Shown piece by piece: positions 15,905 to 24,882 of a stretch of 64,000 nucleotides of DNA. Where the stretch lies: assembly GCF_030408615.1 (NCBI RefSeq), contig NZ_CP047187.1, positions 1,798,001-1,862,000 of the forward strand, read 5' to 3'. Position numbers and translations under genes: made by a program. The notes beneath the pieces are model-generated. The model made no database searches. It was not told where the DNA came from and saw only the letters and a program-made list of their open reading frames with translations. The stretch comes from Corynebacterium bovis DSM 20582 = CIP 54.80. Its GTDB lineage: Bacteria; Actinomycetota; Actinomycetes; Mycobacteriales; Mycobacteriaceae. The first letter of the stretch is position 1; each line of letters starts with the position of its first letter.

Positions 15905-17167
15905 ATGCCTGTCCACCCTCTCGCGGAGCACATCTCCTTCGCCCGGAAACACTCCCCCTTCTACAGGGACCTCTACCGCGAACTCCCCCCGGAGGTGCAT
16001 TCCCCCGACGAGCTTCCGGTCACGGACACCGTCGCCTTCTGGCACGCGAACACACCGACGGGAAACTCGGTCCTCACCGCACCTCTTAATGATGCTCTCG
16101 TATTACGGAGTGGTGGCACGACTGGAGCTCCAAAGTTCTCCTTCTGGACAGCCGCGGAATGGGCGGAGTTCACCGCCGCGTTCGGCCACGGCCTCGCCGC
16201 CGCCGGGCTCCCCGCCGGGTCCCGGGTCGCCGACCTCTTCTTCGTCGGCGACCTCTACGCCAGCTTCACCTTCGTCATGGACTCCCTCGCCCGCTGCCCC
16301 GTCCAGACCGTCCGCCTGCCCGTCGCCGGCTCCACCCCGCCCGACCACGTCACGGACACGCTCCGGCAGTTCCACGTGGACGTCGTCGCCGGGCTTCCGA
16401 CGACCCTGCGCACCCTCGCCGAGCACGTCATCGCCACCGGCGAGCCCCTCGACGAGGTGCGCACGATCCTCTTCGGAGGTGAGCCGGTCTTCGGGGACCA
16501 GAAGGTCCTTCTCGACGCCGCGTTCCCCCGGGCGGACGTCCGCTCCCTGGGCTACGCCAGTGTCGACGCCGGCCTCCTCGGCACCCCCGTCCCCGGCGAC
16601 GACCCCCGCGTCCACCGCGTCTGCGCGCCGTACACGGTCACCGAGATCGTCGACGACGTCACCGGCGCCCCCGTCACCGACCCCGGCGTGCCGGGCGACC
16701 TCGTCGTCACCGACCTGCGCCGACGGCTCATGCCGGTGCTCCGGTACCCGGTCGGCGACCGGGCGGAGTGGGTCGACGCCTCCCGGACGACGTTCCGCCT
16801 GCTCGGGCGCGGCGAGGCGGGCGTGCGCATCGGCCACGTGACCCTGTACCCCGGCGACGTGCGTGACGTCCTCGCCGGCGTCGACACCGACGGTGAGGTC
16901 ACGGACCACCAGCTCGTCGTCCGCCACCACGACGGCCGGGACGGGCTCATCCTCCGCGCCGCCGTCGCCGACCCGGAGGCGGACCACTCGGCCCTCGCCG
17001 GGCGGTTCGTCGCGGCCCTCGACGTCGCCCGGCCGAACCACGCGGAGGCCGTCGCCGCCGGGGACGCCCACCCGGCGCGCGTGGAGTGGGTGCGGCACAG
17101 CGGCCTCGCGGTGAACCCGCGCTCCGGCAAGCTCGTGCGGGTCGTCGACGAACGGCCGCTGTCGTGA
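15905..17167 (+). CDS. PaaK/phenylacetate-CoA-ligase-like adenylate-forming enzyme
   Basis: ANL-superfamily protein of 420 residues, the short PaaK/CapK-like form, expected to activate a carboxylic acid as the acyl-adenylate. The P-loop is LVLRSGGTTGAPK at 66-77; LFGGEPVFGDQ and YPVGDRAEW mark the later core motifs, and the C-terminal hinge ends in NPRSGKLVRVV with the conserved Lys region. VADLFFVGDLYASFTF matches VANLFFGGSMYGGFLSF in the C-terminal half of the fusion gene at 21175, so the two are paralogues. The first 80 codons have lower GC than the rest. This is the first gene of the operon: its TGA overlaps the GTG of the exporter. The substrate is not known. Confidence 0.82.
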   Translation: MPVHPLAEHISFARKHSPFYRDLYRELPPEVHSPDELPVTDTVAFWHANTPTGNSVLTAPLNDALVLRSGGTTGAPKFSFWTAAEWAEFTAAFGHGLAAAGLPAGSRVADLFFVGDLYASFTFVMDSLARCPVQTVRLPVAGSTPPDHVTDTLRQFHVDVVAGLPTTLRTLAEHVIATGEPLDEVRTILFGGEPVFGDQKVLLDAAFPRADVRSLGYASVDAGLLGTPVPGDDPRVHRVCAPYTVTEIVDDVTGAPVTDPGVPGDLVVTDLRRRLMPVLRYPVGDRAEWVDASRTTFRLLGRGEAGVRIGHVTLYPGDVRDVLAGVDTDGEVTDHQLVVRHHDGRDGLILRAAVADPEADHSALAGRFVAALDVARPNHAEAVAAGDAHPARVEWVRHSGLAVNPRSGKLVRVVDERPLS

Positions 17168-18471
17168 GCGCCCCCGCGGCCGCCCGCCGCCGGGTGTCCG
17201 CCCCGGTCATCGTCCGCAGCCCCGCCTTCGCCGCCGTGTGGGTCGGCCAGGTGCTCACCCAGACCGCGGGCCGCATGGCCCAGGTCGGCGTGGTGTGGTG
17301 GCTGGTCAGCGCCGCGTCCGGCGGTCACCCGGGCAGCCGGGCGGGGATCCTGCTCACCGTGGCGACGCTCCCGGCGGTCCTGTTCGTCCACCTCGTCTCC
17401 CGGCTCATCGCCCGGGGGCGGCACCGCCGGACGCTCGTGCTGGCGTGTCTCGGCGCGGCGGTCGTCGCGGCGCTCGCGACGGCGGCGTCGGTCGCGGGGA
17501 CGGTGCCGCTCGTCCTCGCGTGTCTCGTGTGCCTGCTCCTGGCGACGTGTCAGGCCGTGTTCGACCCGTGTGTCACGACGTCCGTCCCCGAACTCGTCGA
17601 GGACCGGGACATCGAGGCGGCGACGGGGTTCGAGTTGTCGACGCAGTCCGCCGCGGGGCTCGCCGGGGGTTTCCTCGGCCCGGTGGTCGTCGACGCCGTC
17701 GGTGTGACCGGGCTGTTCGCCGCGTGCACCGCCGGGTACCTCGTCGCGGCCGGGGTCGTCTCACTCAGCGGGATCGCCCGGGTGGGCGGGTCCGCCGGTC
17801 CGCGGAGCGGGACGTCGTCCCCCGACGGCGCCGGTGTCCCGCAGAGCGCGACGGTCCCGGACCCCGCCGCACCGGAGACCCCCACCCCCGCCCGCGGGCC
17901 GTGGGCGGTGCTCGCCGCGATGCCCCGCATCCGCACGATCCTCCTGTGCTTCACCGCGGCGAACCTGTTCACGACGGCCGTCTTCGTCGTCATGCCCCTG
18001 TTCGCCCGCACCGTCCTCCACGGCACGGGCGCCACCGCCTCCCTCTTCGAGGCCGCCCTCGGGGCCGGCACGATCCTCGGCGCGGCGACCGGCTCCTCCC
18101 TCCGCGGGCGGGCGACGACGACCGGCGGGATCTGCCTCGGCGTCGCCGCGGTCTCCTTCGCCGCGCCCGGGGTCCTGCCGTCCCGGCCCGTGACGGCCGC
18201 CGGGCTGCTCGTCGCCGGGTGGTGCATCGGCGCGATCGGGGTGCGTTTCGTCTCCATGTTCCAGCGCACGGTCCCCGCCGCGGACAAGCCGGCGTTCTTC
18301 GCGGTCATGCAGGCGCTCGTCAGCGCGACGCTGCCGGTGGCGTCCCTCGTGTTCGGGGCGCTCGGCGACGTCGTGGACGTGCGGGTGCTGTGGGTCGTCC
18401 AGGGTGTCGGGCTCGTGCCCGTGGCCGTCGCGCTGTGGGCCGTCGGCCGACGCGGGGAGGTGGCCCGGTGA
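17164..18471 (+). CDS. MFS transporter, probable exporter of the operon's product
   Basis: About 435 residues with twelve predicted helices, from AVWVGQVLTQTAGRMAQVGVVWWLVSA to AVALWAVGRRGEVAR. This is the MFS type related to macrolide/drug exporters (DHA3-like), with a basic loop ARGRHRRT after helix 2 and a Pro/Ala-rich central loop at about 205-240. GTG 17164 overlaps the previous stop in GTGA, implying translational coupling, and the gene ends in another GTGA shared with the next. Position inside the operon suggests export of its product or of a precursor (inference). Confidence 0.82.
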   Translation: MSAPAAARRRVSAPVIVRSPAFAAVWVGQVLTQTAGRMAQVGVVWWLVSAASGGHPGSRAGILLTVATLPAVLFVHLVSRLIARGRHRRTLVLACLGAAVVAALATAASVAGTVPLVLACLVCLLLATCQAVFDPCVTTSVPELVEDRDIEAATGFELSTQSAAGLAGGFLGPVVVDAVGVTGLFAACTAGYLVAAGVVSLSGIARVGGSAGPRSGTSSPDGAGVPQSATVPDPAAPETPTPARGPWAVLAAMPRIRTILLCFTAANLFTTAVFVVMPLFARTVLHGTGATASLFEAALGAGTILGAATGSSLRGRATTTGGICLGVAAVSFAAPGVLPSRPVTAAGLLVAGWCIGAIGVRFVSMFQRTVPAADKPAFFAVMQALVSATLPVASLVFGALGDVVDVRVLWVVQGVGLVPVAVALWAVGRRGEVAR

Positions 18472-19934
18472 CCGCCCCCGACCTGCGCCGCACCGACGCC
18501 GCGCCGACCGTCGTCGCGTCCGGCGTGCCGCCGTGCGCCCCCGCCGCCGGCGCGGCCGGCGCGGCAGCCACGCCCGGCGCAACCGGCCCGGCAGCGGCGG
18601 CCGACGTGGCCACCGCGGCCGACGCCCCGGCGCTCGTCCGCCTCTACGACGAGGTCTACGGCGGGCACTACCCGCTGCCCTTCGGCCGCGACGTGGCGAC
18701 CGTCCGCGCGTACACCGGCGACCCCTCCGTCCACTGGGCCGTGATCAGGGACGACGCCGGCCTCCCCGTCGCCTCGGCGCTCGTGCACACCGACCCGCCC
18801 CACCGGACCGGCGTCCTCGCCGGGATCGCGGTGCACCCCGCCCACCGGGGCCGTGGCCTCGCCGACGCGGTGACCGGCGCGGCGTGCGCCGCCGCGGTCG
18901 ACGCGGGGACCGTCGACTCCCTCTACGCGACCGTGCGGCTGCGCTCCCCCGGCCCCCGGCACGTGGTGCTCAACCAAGGGTTCCGCCCGGCGGGGATCCT
19001 GCCCGGCGCGGCGCTCGTCGACGGCCAGGAGGACCTGGGCTACTACGTCCTCCACGCCGCCGGCGCCCGCGCCCGGCGCGTCGACCCGGTGGCGGTGGAC
19101 CCGCGCCTCACCCCGCTCCACGAGTTCACGCTCGCGTGGACCGGCTGGGGCGCGCCGGGGCCGTACGGCCGGTCCTGCCCCGCCGCCGCGCCGTGCCCCG
19201 CGTCGGGCACCGGTGGAGCAGCGTCGGGCACCGGTGGCGCGGGGGTGAGGGCCGGCACCGGTGCAGGAGCCGGCGGCGCATCGGGCACCGGGAGCACGGG
19301 AGCCGTCACCACCCCGGACGACGCGCAGGTCACGGACGTGCAGGTCACGACGGACCCCGTGACCGTCGCCCGCGTCGCCGCGGCCGCCGACCGGCCCGTC
19401 GGCACGGCGTGGTCGGTGAGCACGACGCTCCACCGCCCCACGGCCGTCGTCACCCCGGCCGGCACCGACCCCACGGACGCGGACGTCCCGGCGCTGCTCG
19501 TCGACGTCGACACCCTCTGCCACAGCTGCCGCGTGACGGGCGTGCGCCCCGGGTCCGGCGTCCGCCCCGGGGGCGCCCCCGCGACCCCGCCGGCCCCGCG
19601 CCCCCGCCTGGCGGACCTCGTCGCCGCCTACTCGGCGCTGCTGCTGCGCGACGGCGTGCCGTACCTCGACGTCCGCGTGCCGCTCGACGGCACCGTCACC
19701 GCCGGCGCGCTGCTCGACTGCGGGTTCCGACCCGTGGCCGTGCACCCCGCCGGGCGGTGGGACGGCACCCGGTTGCACGACGAGGTCATCCTCGCCCGCA
19801 CCGACGCCCGCGCCACCGCCCCCGACCCGGCGGCCCCGACCGACCGGGCCGACCGGACAGCCCCGGAAACCCCGCCCGACCCGACCACCCCACCCTCCCC
19901 CACCGACCGCGACACCCCGGAGGTGACCCGGTGA
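18468..19934 (+). CDS. Double-GNAT-like acyltransferase
   Basis: 488 residues. After a 45-residue Ala-rich leader, a first GNAT domain (about 47-200) is clear: IRDDAGLPVASALVHT, then the acetyl/acyl-CoA loop AGIAVHPAHRGRGLADAVTGA. A Gly/Ser/Thr-rich linker follows (ASGTGG repeats, about 245-285). The C-terminal part (about 295-460) has DVPALLVDVD and LLDCGFRPVAVHPAGRWDG, which looks like a second, degenerate GNAT half without a visible pyrophosphate loop; a third module is not excluded. A Pro/Asp/Thr tail ends the protein. Start and stop overlap the neighbours by 4 nt each. Within a LuxE/LuxC operon it could acylate an amine, or accept acyl chains from LuxE (inference). Confidence 0.72.
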   Translation: MTAPDLRRTDAAPTVVASGVPPCAPAAGAAGAAATPGATGPAAAADVATAADAPALVRLYDEVYGGHYPLPFGRDVATVRAYTGDPSVHWAVIRDDAGLPVASALVHTDPPHRTGVLAGIAVHPAHRGRGLADAVTGAACAAAVDAGTVDSLYATVRLRSPGPRHVVLNQGFRPAGILPGAALVDGQEDLGYYVLHAAGARARRVDPVAVDPRLTPLHEFTLAWTGWGAPGPYGRSCPAAAPCPASGTGGAASGTGGAGVRAGTGAGAGGASGTGSTGAVTTPDDAQVTDVQVTTDPVTVARVAAAADRPVGTAWSVSTTLHRPTAVVTPAGTDPTDADVPALLVDVDTLCHSCRVTGVRPGSGVRPGGAPATPPAPRPRLADLVAAYSALLLRDGVPYLDVRVPLDGTVTAGALLDCGFRPVAVHPAGRWDGTRLHDEVILARTDARATAPDPAAPTDRADRTAPETPPDPTTPPSPTDRDTPEVTR

Positions 19935-21178
19935 CCCCACCGACCCCCGCCACACCCACGCCGCACCCGGCGGTCCCCTACGACGTCCCCCTCACCGTCC
20001 CCGACCCCGGCGCCCTCCCCGACGTCCAGGCCCTCTGCGACATCGACGACCCGTGGACCGCCGGCCCGGACGCGGACGCGCTCTTCACCCGGGCGATGGC
20101 GCAGACCGACCGCTGGCACGCCGCGCGCAGCCACTTCTGGGCCGCGGTGCGCGACGGCCACGCCGGCGACGTCGGCGCGCCCACCGCGTCGACCGGCCGC
20201 CCGGCCGCCGCCGGCCTCACCGTCCCCGCGCTCCCGGCCGCGTTCCTCAAACGCCACGAGGTCGTGTCGGTCCCGCCGGAGGACGTCGCCCTCGAACTCA
20301 CGTCCTCCGGCACGAGCGGCCAGAAGTCCCACATGCTCTTCGACCACTGGACCATCGACGTCGCCCAGCGGATGGTCGCGCGGGTCTTCGCGGCGGAGGG
20401 CTGGGTGGAGACGGAGCACAGCGTCGACTACCTCCTCTTCAGCTACGAACCGGCCCGCGGGTTCGACGTCGGCACGGCGTTCACCGACAACTACCTGTGC
20501 GACTTCGCCCCGGCCCGCCGCGTCACCCACGCCCTGCGCCGCACCGGCGACACCTCCCCGACGCACGAGGTGGACCTGGCCGGCTGCATCGCCGCCGTCG
20601 ACCGCGCGGCCCGGGACGGGGTCCCGCTGCGCATCCTCGGCTTCCCGTCGTTCCTCGTCGCCATGCTCGACCGGATGCGGGCGACGGGCCACCCGCCGGT
20701 GGACCTGCCGGCCGGCTCGCTCGTCTTCACCGGCGGCGGCTGGAAGACCCACGCCGACCGGGAGATCCCCAAGGACGAGTTCCGCCGCCGGGTCCGCGAC
20801 GGGCTCGGCATCCCGGAGGTGCGCGTCCGGGACAGTTTCGGCTCGGTCGAGCACTGCGTGCCCGTCGTCGAGTGCGACCACCACCGCCTCCACCTCACGG
20901 TGTGGGCCCGGGCGGTCGCGCGGGACGTCGCGTCACTGGAGGCGCTGCCCCACGGGGGCCGCGGGTTCCTCCACCTCATGAGCCCGTACATCACCTCCGT
21001 CCCCGCGCACAGCGTGCTCATGGGGGACATGGCCTCCGTCCACGCCGGCGCGGAGTGCCCCTGTGAGGTGGGGACGGACTGGTTCACCCTCCACGGCCGC
21101 GCGGGGGTGAGCCGGAACCGCAGTTGCGCGGTCGCGGCCGCCGAGATGTTGACGAGCGGGAAGGGAGCACCGGCATGA
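19931..21178 (+). CDS. LuxE-like acyl-protein synthetase
   Basis: 415 residues related to LuxE, the acyl-protein synthetase of bacterial bioluminescence, which adenylates a fatty acid, takes the acyl group on a C-terminal Cys and passes it to LuxC. The adenylation P-loop is ELTSSGTSGQKS at about 122-132, followed by DHWTIDVAQRM. VFTGGGWK and RDSFGSVEHC are later core motifs. The C-terminus reads GRAGVSRNRSCAVAAAEML, matching the conserved acyl-accepting Cys region of LuxE (Cys399 here), and an extra CPC lies about 30 residues before it. GTG 19931 overlaps the preceding TGA; the gene ends in ATGA shared with the LuxC gene. No luxA/luxB lies in the window. Confidence 0.85.
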   Translation: MTPPTPATPTPHPAVPYDVPLTVPDPGALPDVQALCDIDDPWTAGPDADALFTRAMAQTDRWHAARSHFWAAVRDGHAGDVGAPTASTGRPAAAGLTVPALPAAFLKRHEVVSVPPEDVALELTSSGTSGQKSHMLFDHWTIDVAQRMVARVFAAEGWVETEHSVDYLLFSYEPARGFDVGTAFTDNYLCDFAPARRVTHALRRTGDTSPTHEVDLAGCIAAVDRAARDGVPLRILGFPSFLVAMLDRMRATGHPPVDLPAGSLVFTGGGWKTHADREIPKDEFRRRVRDGLGIPEVRVRDSFGSVEHCVPVVECDHHRLHLTVWARAVARDVASLEALPHGGRGFLHLMSPYITSVPAHSVLMGDMASVHAGAECPCEVGTDWFTLHGRAGVSRNRSCAVAAAEMLTSGKGAPA

Positions 21179-23865
21179 GCCACCACTGGCAGGGACGGGA
21201 CGTCACGGAGGAGGAGCTGCCCGGGCTCATCGACGGCCTCGTCGCGGAGGCCGGGCGGGTGACCGCGGAGCCGACGCCCGTGCAGGACATCCTCGCGGCG
21301 TGCGGCCGGGTCGCGGCGGACCTCGCCGACCCCGGGTCGGAGCTGCACCGGCGGCTCACCGACGCGGGGGTCGGCGCGGAGGAGGTCCACGACCTCGCCG
21401 TCGCGATGACCCCGGACGCGCTGCGGCTGCGCCTCGCCCGGGAGCTCGGCGACCGGGTCGCGCCGGGGACGTTCCGCCGCCCGGACCCGCTGCGCACCGT
21501 GTACGAGTGCTGGGCCCCGCTCGGCGTGCTCGTGCACGTCGCGCCGTCGAACGCCCCGGCGGTCGGGGTGCTCAGTGTCGTGGAGGGGCTGCTCACGGGC
21601 AACCTCAACGTCCTCAAGGTCGCCGGCGGGGTGCCGTCCCCGGCGCTGACGGTGCTGCCCGCCCTGTGCCGCGCGGACCCGGGTGGTGCGGTCGCCCGGC
21701 GGACGGCGGTGCTGGCGGTGCCGTCGTCGCGACGGGACATCCTCGGGCCGTTGTACGCGTGCGCCGACGGCGTCGCCGTGTGGGGCGGCGAGGAGGCGGA
21801 GCGGGACATCACCGCCCAGGTCTCCCCGGGGTGCCGGGTCGTGGCCTGGGGTCACCGGTTGTCCTTCGCGTACCTCACGCCGGAGGCCGCCGGGGACGAC
21901 GCCACGCTCGCCGCCCTCGCCCGGGACATCGACCGGTTCGGTCAGCAGGCGTGTTCGAGCCCCCAGGTCGTCTACCTGGACACCGAGGGTCTCGCCGGGG
22001 ACGGCACGGGGTCCGGGTCGGGGGACGACGCCGCCCTGCGCGGGTTCCGTGACACGCCGGCGACGGGGGCCGTCGCCGACCTGGCGGACCGCCTGGCCGG
22101 GCACCTCGACCGGGTGACCGGCGGGGGCGGGGGCGGCGGCACCCTGACCGCGGGGGCCGGTGCCGGCGCGTCCGGGCCGCTGGCCGGCGAGGCCGGTGCC
22201 GGGGCTTCCGGACCGCTGGCCGGCGAGGTCATGACCGGCGACGACATCAGCGAACCCGAGCAGGCGGAGATCACGACCGCCGTGGAGGTCGCCCGCTTCG
22301 AGGCGTGCCTCGGCCTCACCGAGGTGACGACCGCCCCGGACGGCCGGTGGCGGGTCATCGCGGACCGCCGGCCGGTGCTCGCCGCCTCGCCGCTGCACCG
22401 GACGGTGTCCGTGCGCCCGCTCCCCCGCAGCCGGGTCACCGAGGTGCTGCGCCCGATGCGCCGCTACCTCCAGACCGTCGGGATCGCCGGCTCCCCCGCC
22501 GACGTCGCCACCCTGTCCCGGCTGGTCATCGCCGCGGGGGCGGACCGGGTCACCCCGGTGGGCGGGATGACGGACGGCTACCCCGCCGAACCGCACGACG
22601 GTCTCTACCCGCTCCAGCGGTTCTCCCGCCGGGTGTCGGTGCGCCGGGACGAGCCGGCGTTCGGTGCCGTTCCGGTGTTGGACGACGTCGTCCCCCGGCC
22701 CCCGGACCCCGCGCGGACCGGGCCGTCGGCACCGGCTGCACCGACCGCGACCCCGCTGCTCACGAAGGAGGCCGTCCAGGCGGGCCTGCCCGACGTACCC
22801 GACGCCGCGGCCCGGCTGTACGTCCGCACCGGCGGCAGCTCCGGGGCGCCGGCGCTGTCCCTGTACACGTACCCGGACTACACCGACCAGATGCGCGCGG
22901 TGGCGGACGGCCTGCTCGCCGCCGGGTTCGACCCCGCCCGCCGGCGCGTGGCGAACCTCTTCTTCGGCGGGTCGATGTACGGCGGCTTCCTCAGCTTCTT
23001 CACCGTCCTCGAGCAGCTCAACGCCGTGCAACTGCCCGTCGCCGCGACCCCGGACTACGCCGCCGCCGCCGACGCGGTCATCCGCCACGGGGCGGACACC
23101 CTGTTCGGGATGCCGTCGTACCTCTGGCAGCTGCTCCACGCCCGGCGGGACGAGTTCCGCCGGTACGGCCGGCTCCGCGCCCTGTACTACGGCGGCGAGC
23201 ACCTCACCGCGTCCCAGCGCCGCGTGCTCCGCGAGGACTTCGGCATCACGGAGATCCGGTCCGCCACGTACGGCAGCACGGACCTCGGGCCGCTCGGCTA
23301 CCAGTGCCGCGCGTGCGAGGGGTCGGAGCACCACATCCACGCCTCGCTCGTCGACGTCGAGGTCGTGGACGTCGCGGCGGACCGCCCGGTGCCGACGGGC
23401 GAGGTCGGACGCCTGGTCTTCACCTCGCGGCTGCGGCAGGGGCAGCGCCTCGAGCGGTACCTCATCGGCGACCTCGGGCGGATCCTGCCCGGTCCGTGCG
23501 CGTGCGGCAGCACCGTCCCCCGGATCGAGCTGCTCGGCCGGCACGGGGACGTCGTGCGCGTCGGGGCGTGCAGCTTCCACCACGGCAACGCCGCCGCGGT
23601 GCTCGAGGAGCGGCTGGGCTACAGCGGGGAGATGCAGTTCATCGTCACCTCCGGCGCGGAACGGGAGACGCTCACGGTGGTTCTCGACGAACGCTACTGC
23701 GACAATCCCGGGGACGCCCGCCGCGTGCTGGACGAGGACGTGTGGGAACTCGCCGAGGCGCAGGAGGACGGGATGCTCACGCTGGACGTCGTGGCCGTCG
23801 ACGCGGCGACGATGGTGCGCACGCCGACCAGCGGGAAGCTGCGGAAGGTCGTCGACCGGCGCTGA
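21175..23865 (+). CDS. LuxC-type acyl reductase fused to a PaaK-like adenylation domain
   Basis: 896 residues. Residues 1 to about 490 are a LuxC fatty acyl reductase (acyl-CoA or acyl-enzyme to aldehyde with NADPH): LGVLVHVAPSNAPAVGVLS, GNLNVLK and the catalytic Cys260 in GQQACSSPQVVYLD. An insertion in this half (about 312-352) is Gly-rich and has an exact 12-residue tandem duplication AGAGASGPLAGE (DNA 22156-22191 and 22192-22227). From about 520 to the end is a complete PaaK/LuxE-like adenylating domain: YVRTGGSSGAPALS, YYGGEHL, YGSTDLGPLGYQC with a Cys-x-x-Cys, YLIGDLGRI, and a C-terminal hinge PTSGKLRKVV. ATG 21175 overlaps the LuxE-like stop. One chain thus carries both activation and reduction, beside a separate LuxE. 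Confidence 0.84.
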   Translation: MSHHWQGRDVTEEELPGLIDGLVAEAGRVTAEPTPVQDILAACGRVAADLADPGSELHRRLTDAGVGAEEVHDLAVAMTPDALRLRLARELGDRVAPGTFRRPDPLRTVYECWAPLGVLVHVAPSNAPAVGVLSVVEGLLTGNLNVLKVAGGVPSPALTVLPALCRADPGGAVARRTAVLAVPSSRRDILGPLYACADGVAVWGGEEAERDITAQVSPGCRVVAWGHRLSFAYLTPEAAGDDATLAALARDIDRFGQQACSSPQVVYLDTEGLAGDGTGSGSGDDAALRGFRDTPATGAVADLADRLAGHLDRVTGGGGGGGTLTAGAGAGASGPLAGEAGAGASGPLAGEVMTGDDISEPEQAEITTAVEVARFEACLGLTEVTTAPDGRWRVIADRRPVLAASPLHRTVSVRPLPRSRVTEVLRPMRRYLQTVGIAGSPADVATLSRLVIAAGADRVTPVGGMTDGYPAEPHDGLYPLQRFSRRVSVRRDEPAFGAVPVLDDVVPRPPDPARTGPSAPAAPTATPLLTKEAVQAGLPDVPDAAARLYVRTGGSSGAPALSLYTYPDYTDQMRAVADGLLAAGFDPARRRVANLFFGGSMYGGFLSFFTVLEQLNAVQLPVAATPDYAAAADAVIRHGADTLFGMPSYLWQLLHARRDEFRRYGRLRALYYGGEHLTASQRRVLREDFGITEIRSATYGSTDLGPLGYQCRACEGSEHHIHASLVDVEVVDVAADRPVPTGEVGRLVFTSRLRQGQRLERYLIGDLGRILPGPCACGSTVPRIELLGRHGDVVRVGACSFHHGNAAAVLEERLGYSGEMQFIVTSGAERETLTVVLDERYCDNPGDARRVLDEDVWELAEAQEDGMLTLDVVAVDAATMVRTPTSGKLRKVVDRR

Positions 23866-24001
23866 CGGGGCGGGGTGGGGGCCGGGCGCGGGGGGGGCGG
23901 CGGCCGAACAAGCGCGGGCGCGGGCGCCCTTCCCCGGACAGCCAGGTCAGAGCGCGGCCGGGGGCCTGGGCGCGGCGGCGCCCCACTCCCCTACGGTCAG
24001 G
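23866..24001. repeat. Intergenic spacer with duplicated 15-bp stop segment
   Basis: AGGTCAGAGCGCGGC occurs at 23944-23958 and again at 23999-24013; the second copy contains the stop (TCA) of the minus-strand gene that ends at 24002. The G-rich start of the spacer has no clear terminator for the operon. Confidence 0.6.
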
Positions 24002-24655
24002 TCAGAGCGCGGCGGAGACGCTGTAGCCGTTGTTCGCCGCGGCCTTCATCACGTGGTCGAACGCACCGTTGTCGGCGCTCGTGTCGTAGTCCCACGGCAG
24101 GACGATGTGGAGGTGGTGGTTCTCCTCGTCGAAGGTCAAGGTCATGAGCGTGTGGCCCGCCTTCTGCTCCTCGAGGGCGAGGACCCGCTTGACCGCGTTC
24201 TGGCCGGAGGCGATGAGCGGGCGCGTGCCGGTCGTCGGCGTGGAGGCGGTACCCGTCGTCGTGTCCGTCGTCGGCGTGGACGTGGTGGCGTGGCCGCCAC
24301 AGTTCGCGGCGGGGTCGGCGTCCCCGCCCGTGTGGGCGCAGTTCGCGGCGGCCGGCGCGGAGGTGGTGGACGTCGAGGTCGTGGCGGCGGTGCCGGCCCC
24401 CGCGGCGGCCGGGAGGGCGACCGGGGTGAGCTCCTCACCCGTGGACGGGTCGTGGGCGACCGGCGCGTGCGGGATGAGCTCCGGGCGGTCGATGCCGAGG
24501 ATCCCCCGGAGGTCCGCGACGATGCCGGAGAGCGCGTCGGACGACTGCGGGGCGGAGGACTGCGGGGCGGACGAGGCGGCGCCGGCGATGCCGGCACCGG
24601 CACCCAGGGTGACGGTGGCGAGGGCGGCCGCGGCAGCGAATCGACGGATCATCAT
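24002..24655 (-). CDS. Secreted protein, paralogue A (unknown function)
   Basis: 217 residues. Signal peptide MMIRRFAAAAALATVTLGAGAGIAGAA (cleavage near residue 27). The mature protein has one SSDALSGIVADLRGILGIDRPEL segment at about 38-60, a Thr/Ala-rich middle with two NCAHTGG/NCGGHAT cysteines, and a conserved C-terminal domain SGQNAVKRVLALEEQKAGH with a beta-rich end. It shares its signal peptide, repeat and C-terminal domain with the gene at 25132, so the two arose by duplication. AAGGGA lies 9 nt before the ATG. No known family was recognised; the C-terminal part may be a small adhesion- or inhibitor-like fold (guess). Confidence 0.7.
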   Translation of the reverse strand: MMIRRFAAAAALATVTLGAGAGIAGAASSAPQSSAPQSSDALSGIVADLRGILGIDRPELIPHAPVAHDPSTGEELTPVALPAAAGAGTAATTSTSTTSAPAAANCAHTGGDADPAANCGGHATTSTPTTDTTTGTASTPTTGTRPLIASGQNAVKRVLALEEQKAGHTLMTLTFDEENHHLHIVLPWDYDTSADNGAFDHVMKAAANNGYSVSAAL

Positions 24656-24882
24656 GGGAAATTCCCTTCTCGAGCGGACCCGGTCATGCCGGGTCGCGCG
24701 TCAGTCAGTGGTTCACTTGTGCTCCCCTGTATCTACCACCGAATGATCCGTTATTCCGCATCGGAACAATGCCATTCCCCCGCGACCATTCTTCATGATT
24801 ATTCCGTCCCGCCACGATCCGGCGTGACCTCGACAGACCGCCATTCCGTCACGTCGATGTATCACGGGTGGCGCGTCGTCGT

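Noticed and set aside
15905..23865. Complete bioluminescence (lux) operon
   Set aside because: No LuxA/LuxB-like or LuxD-like protein is present; only the reductase and synthetase types are.
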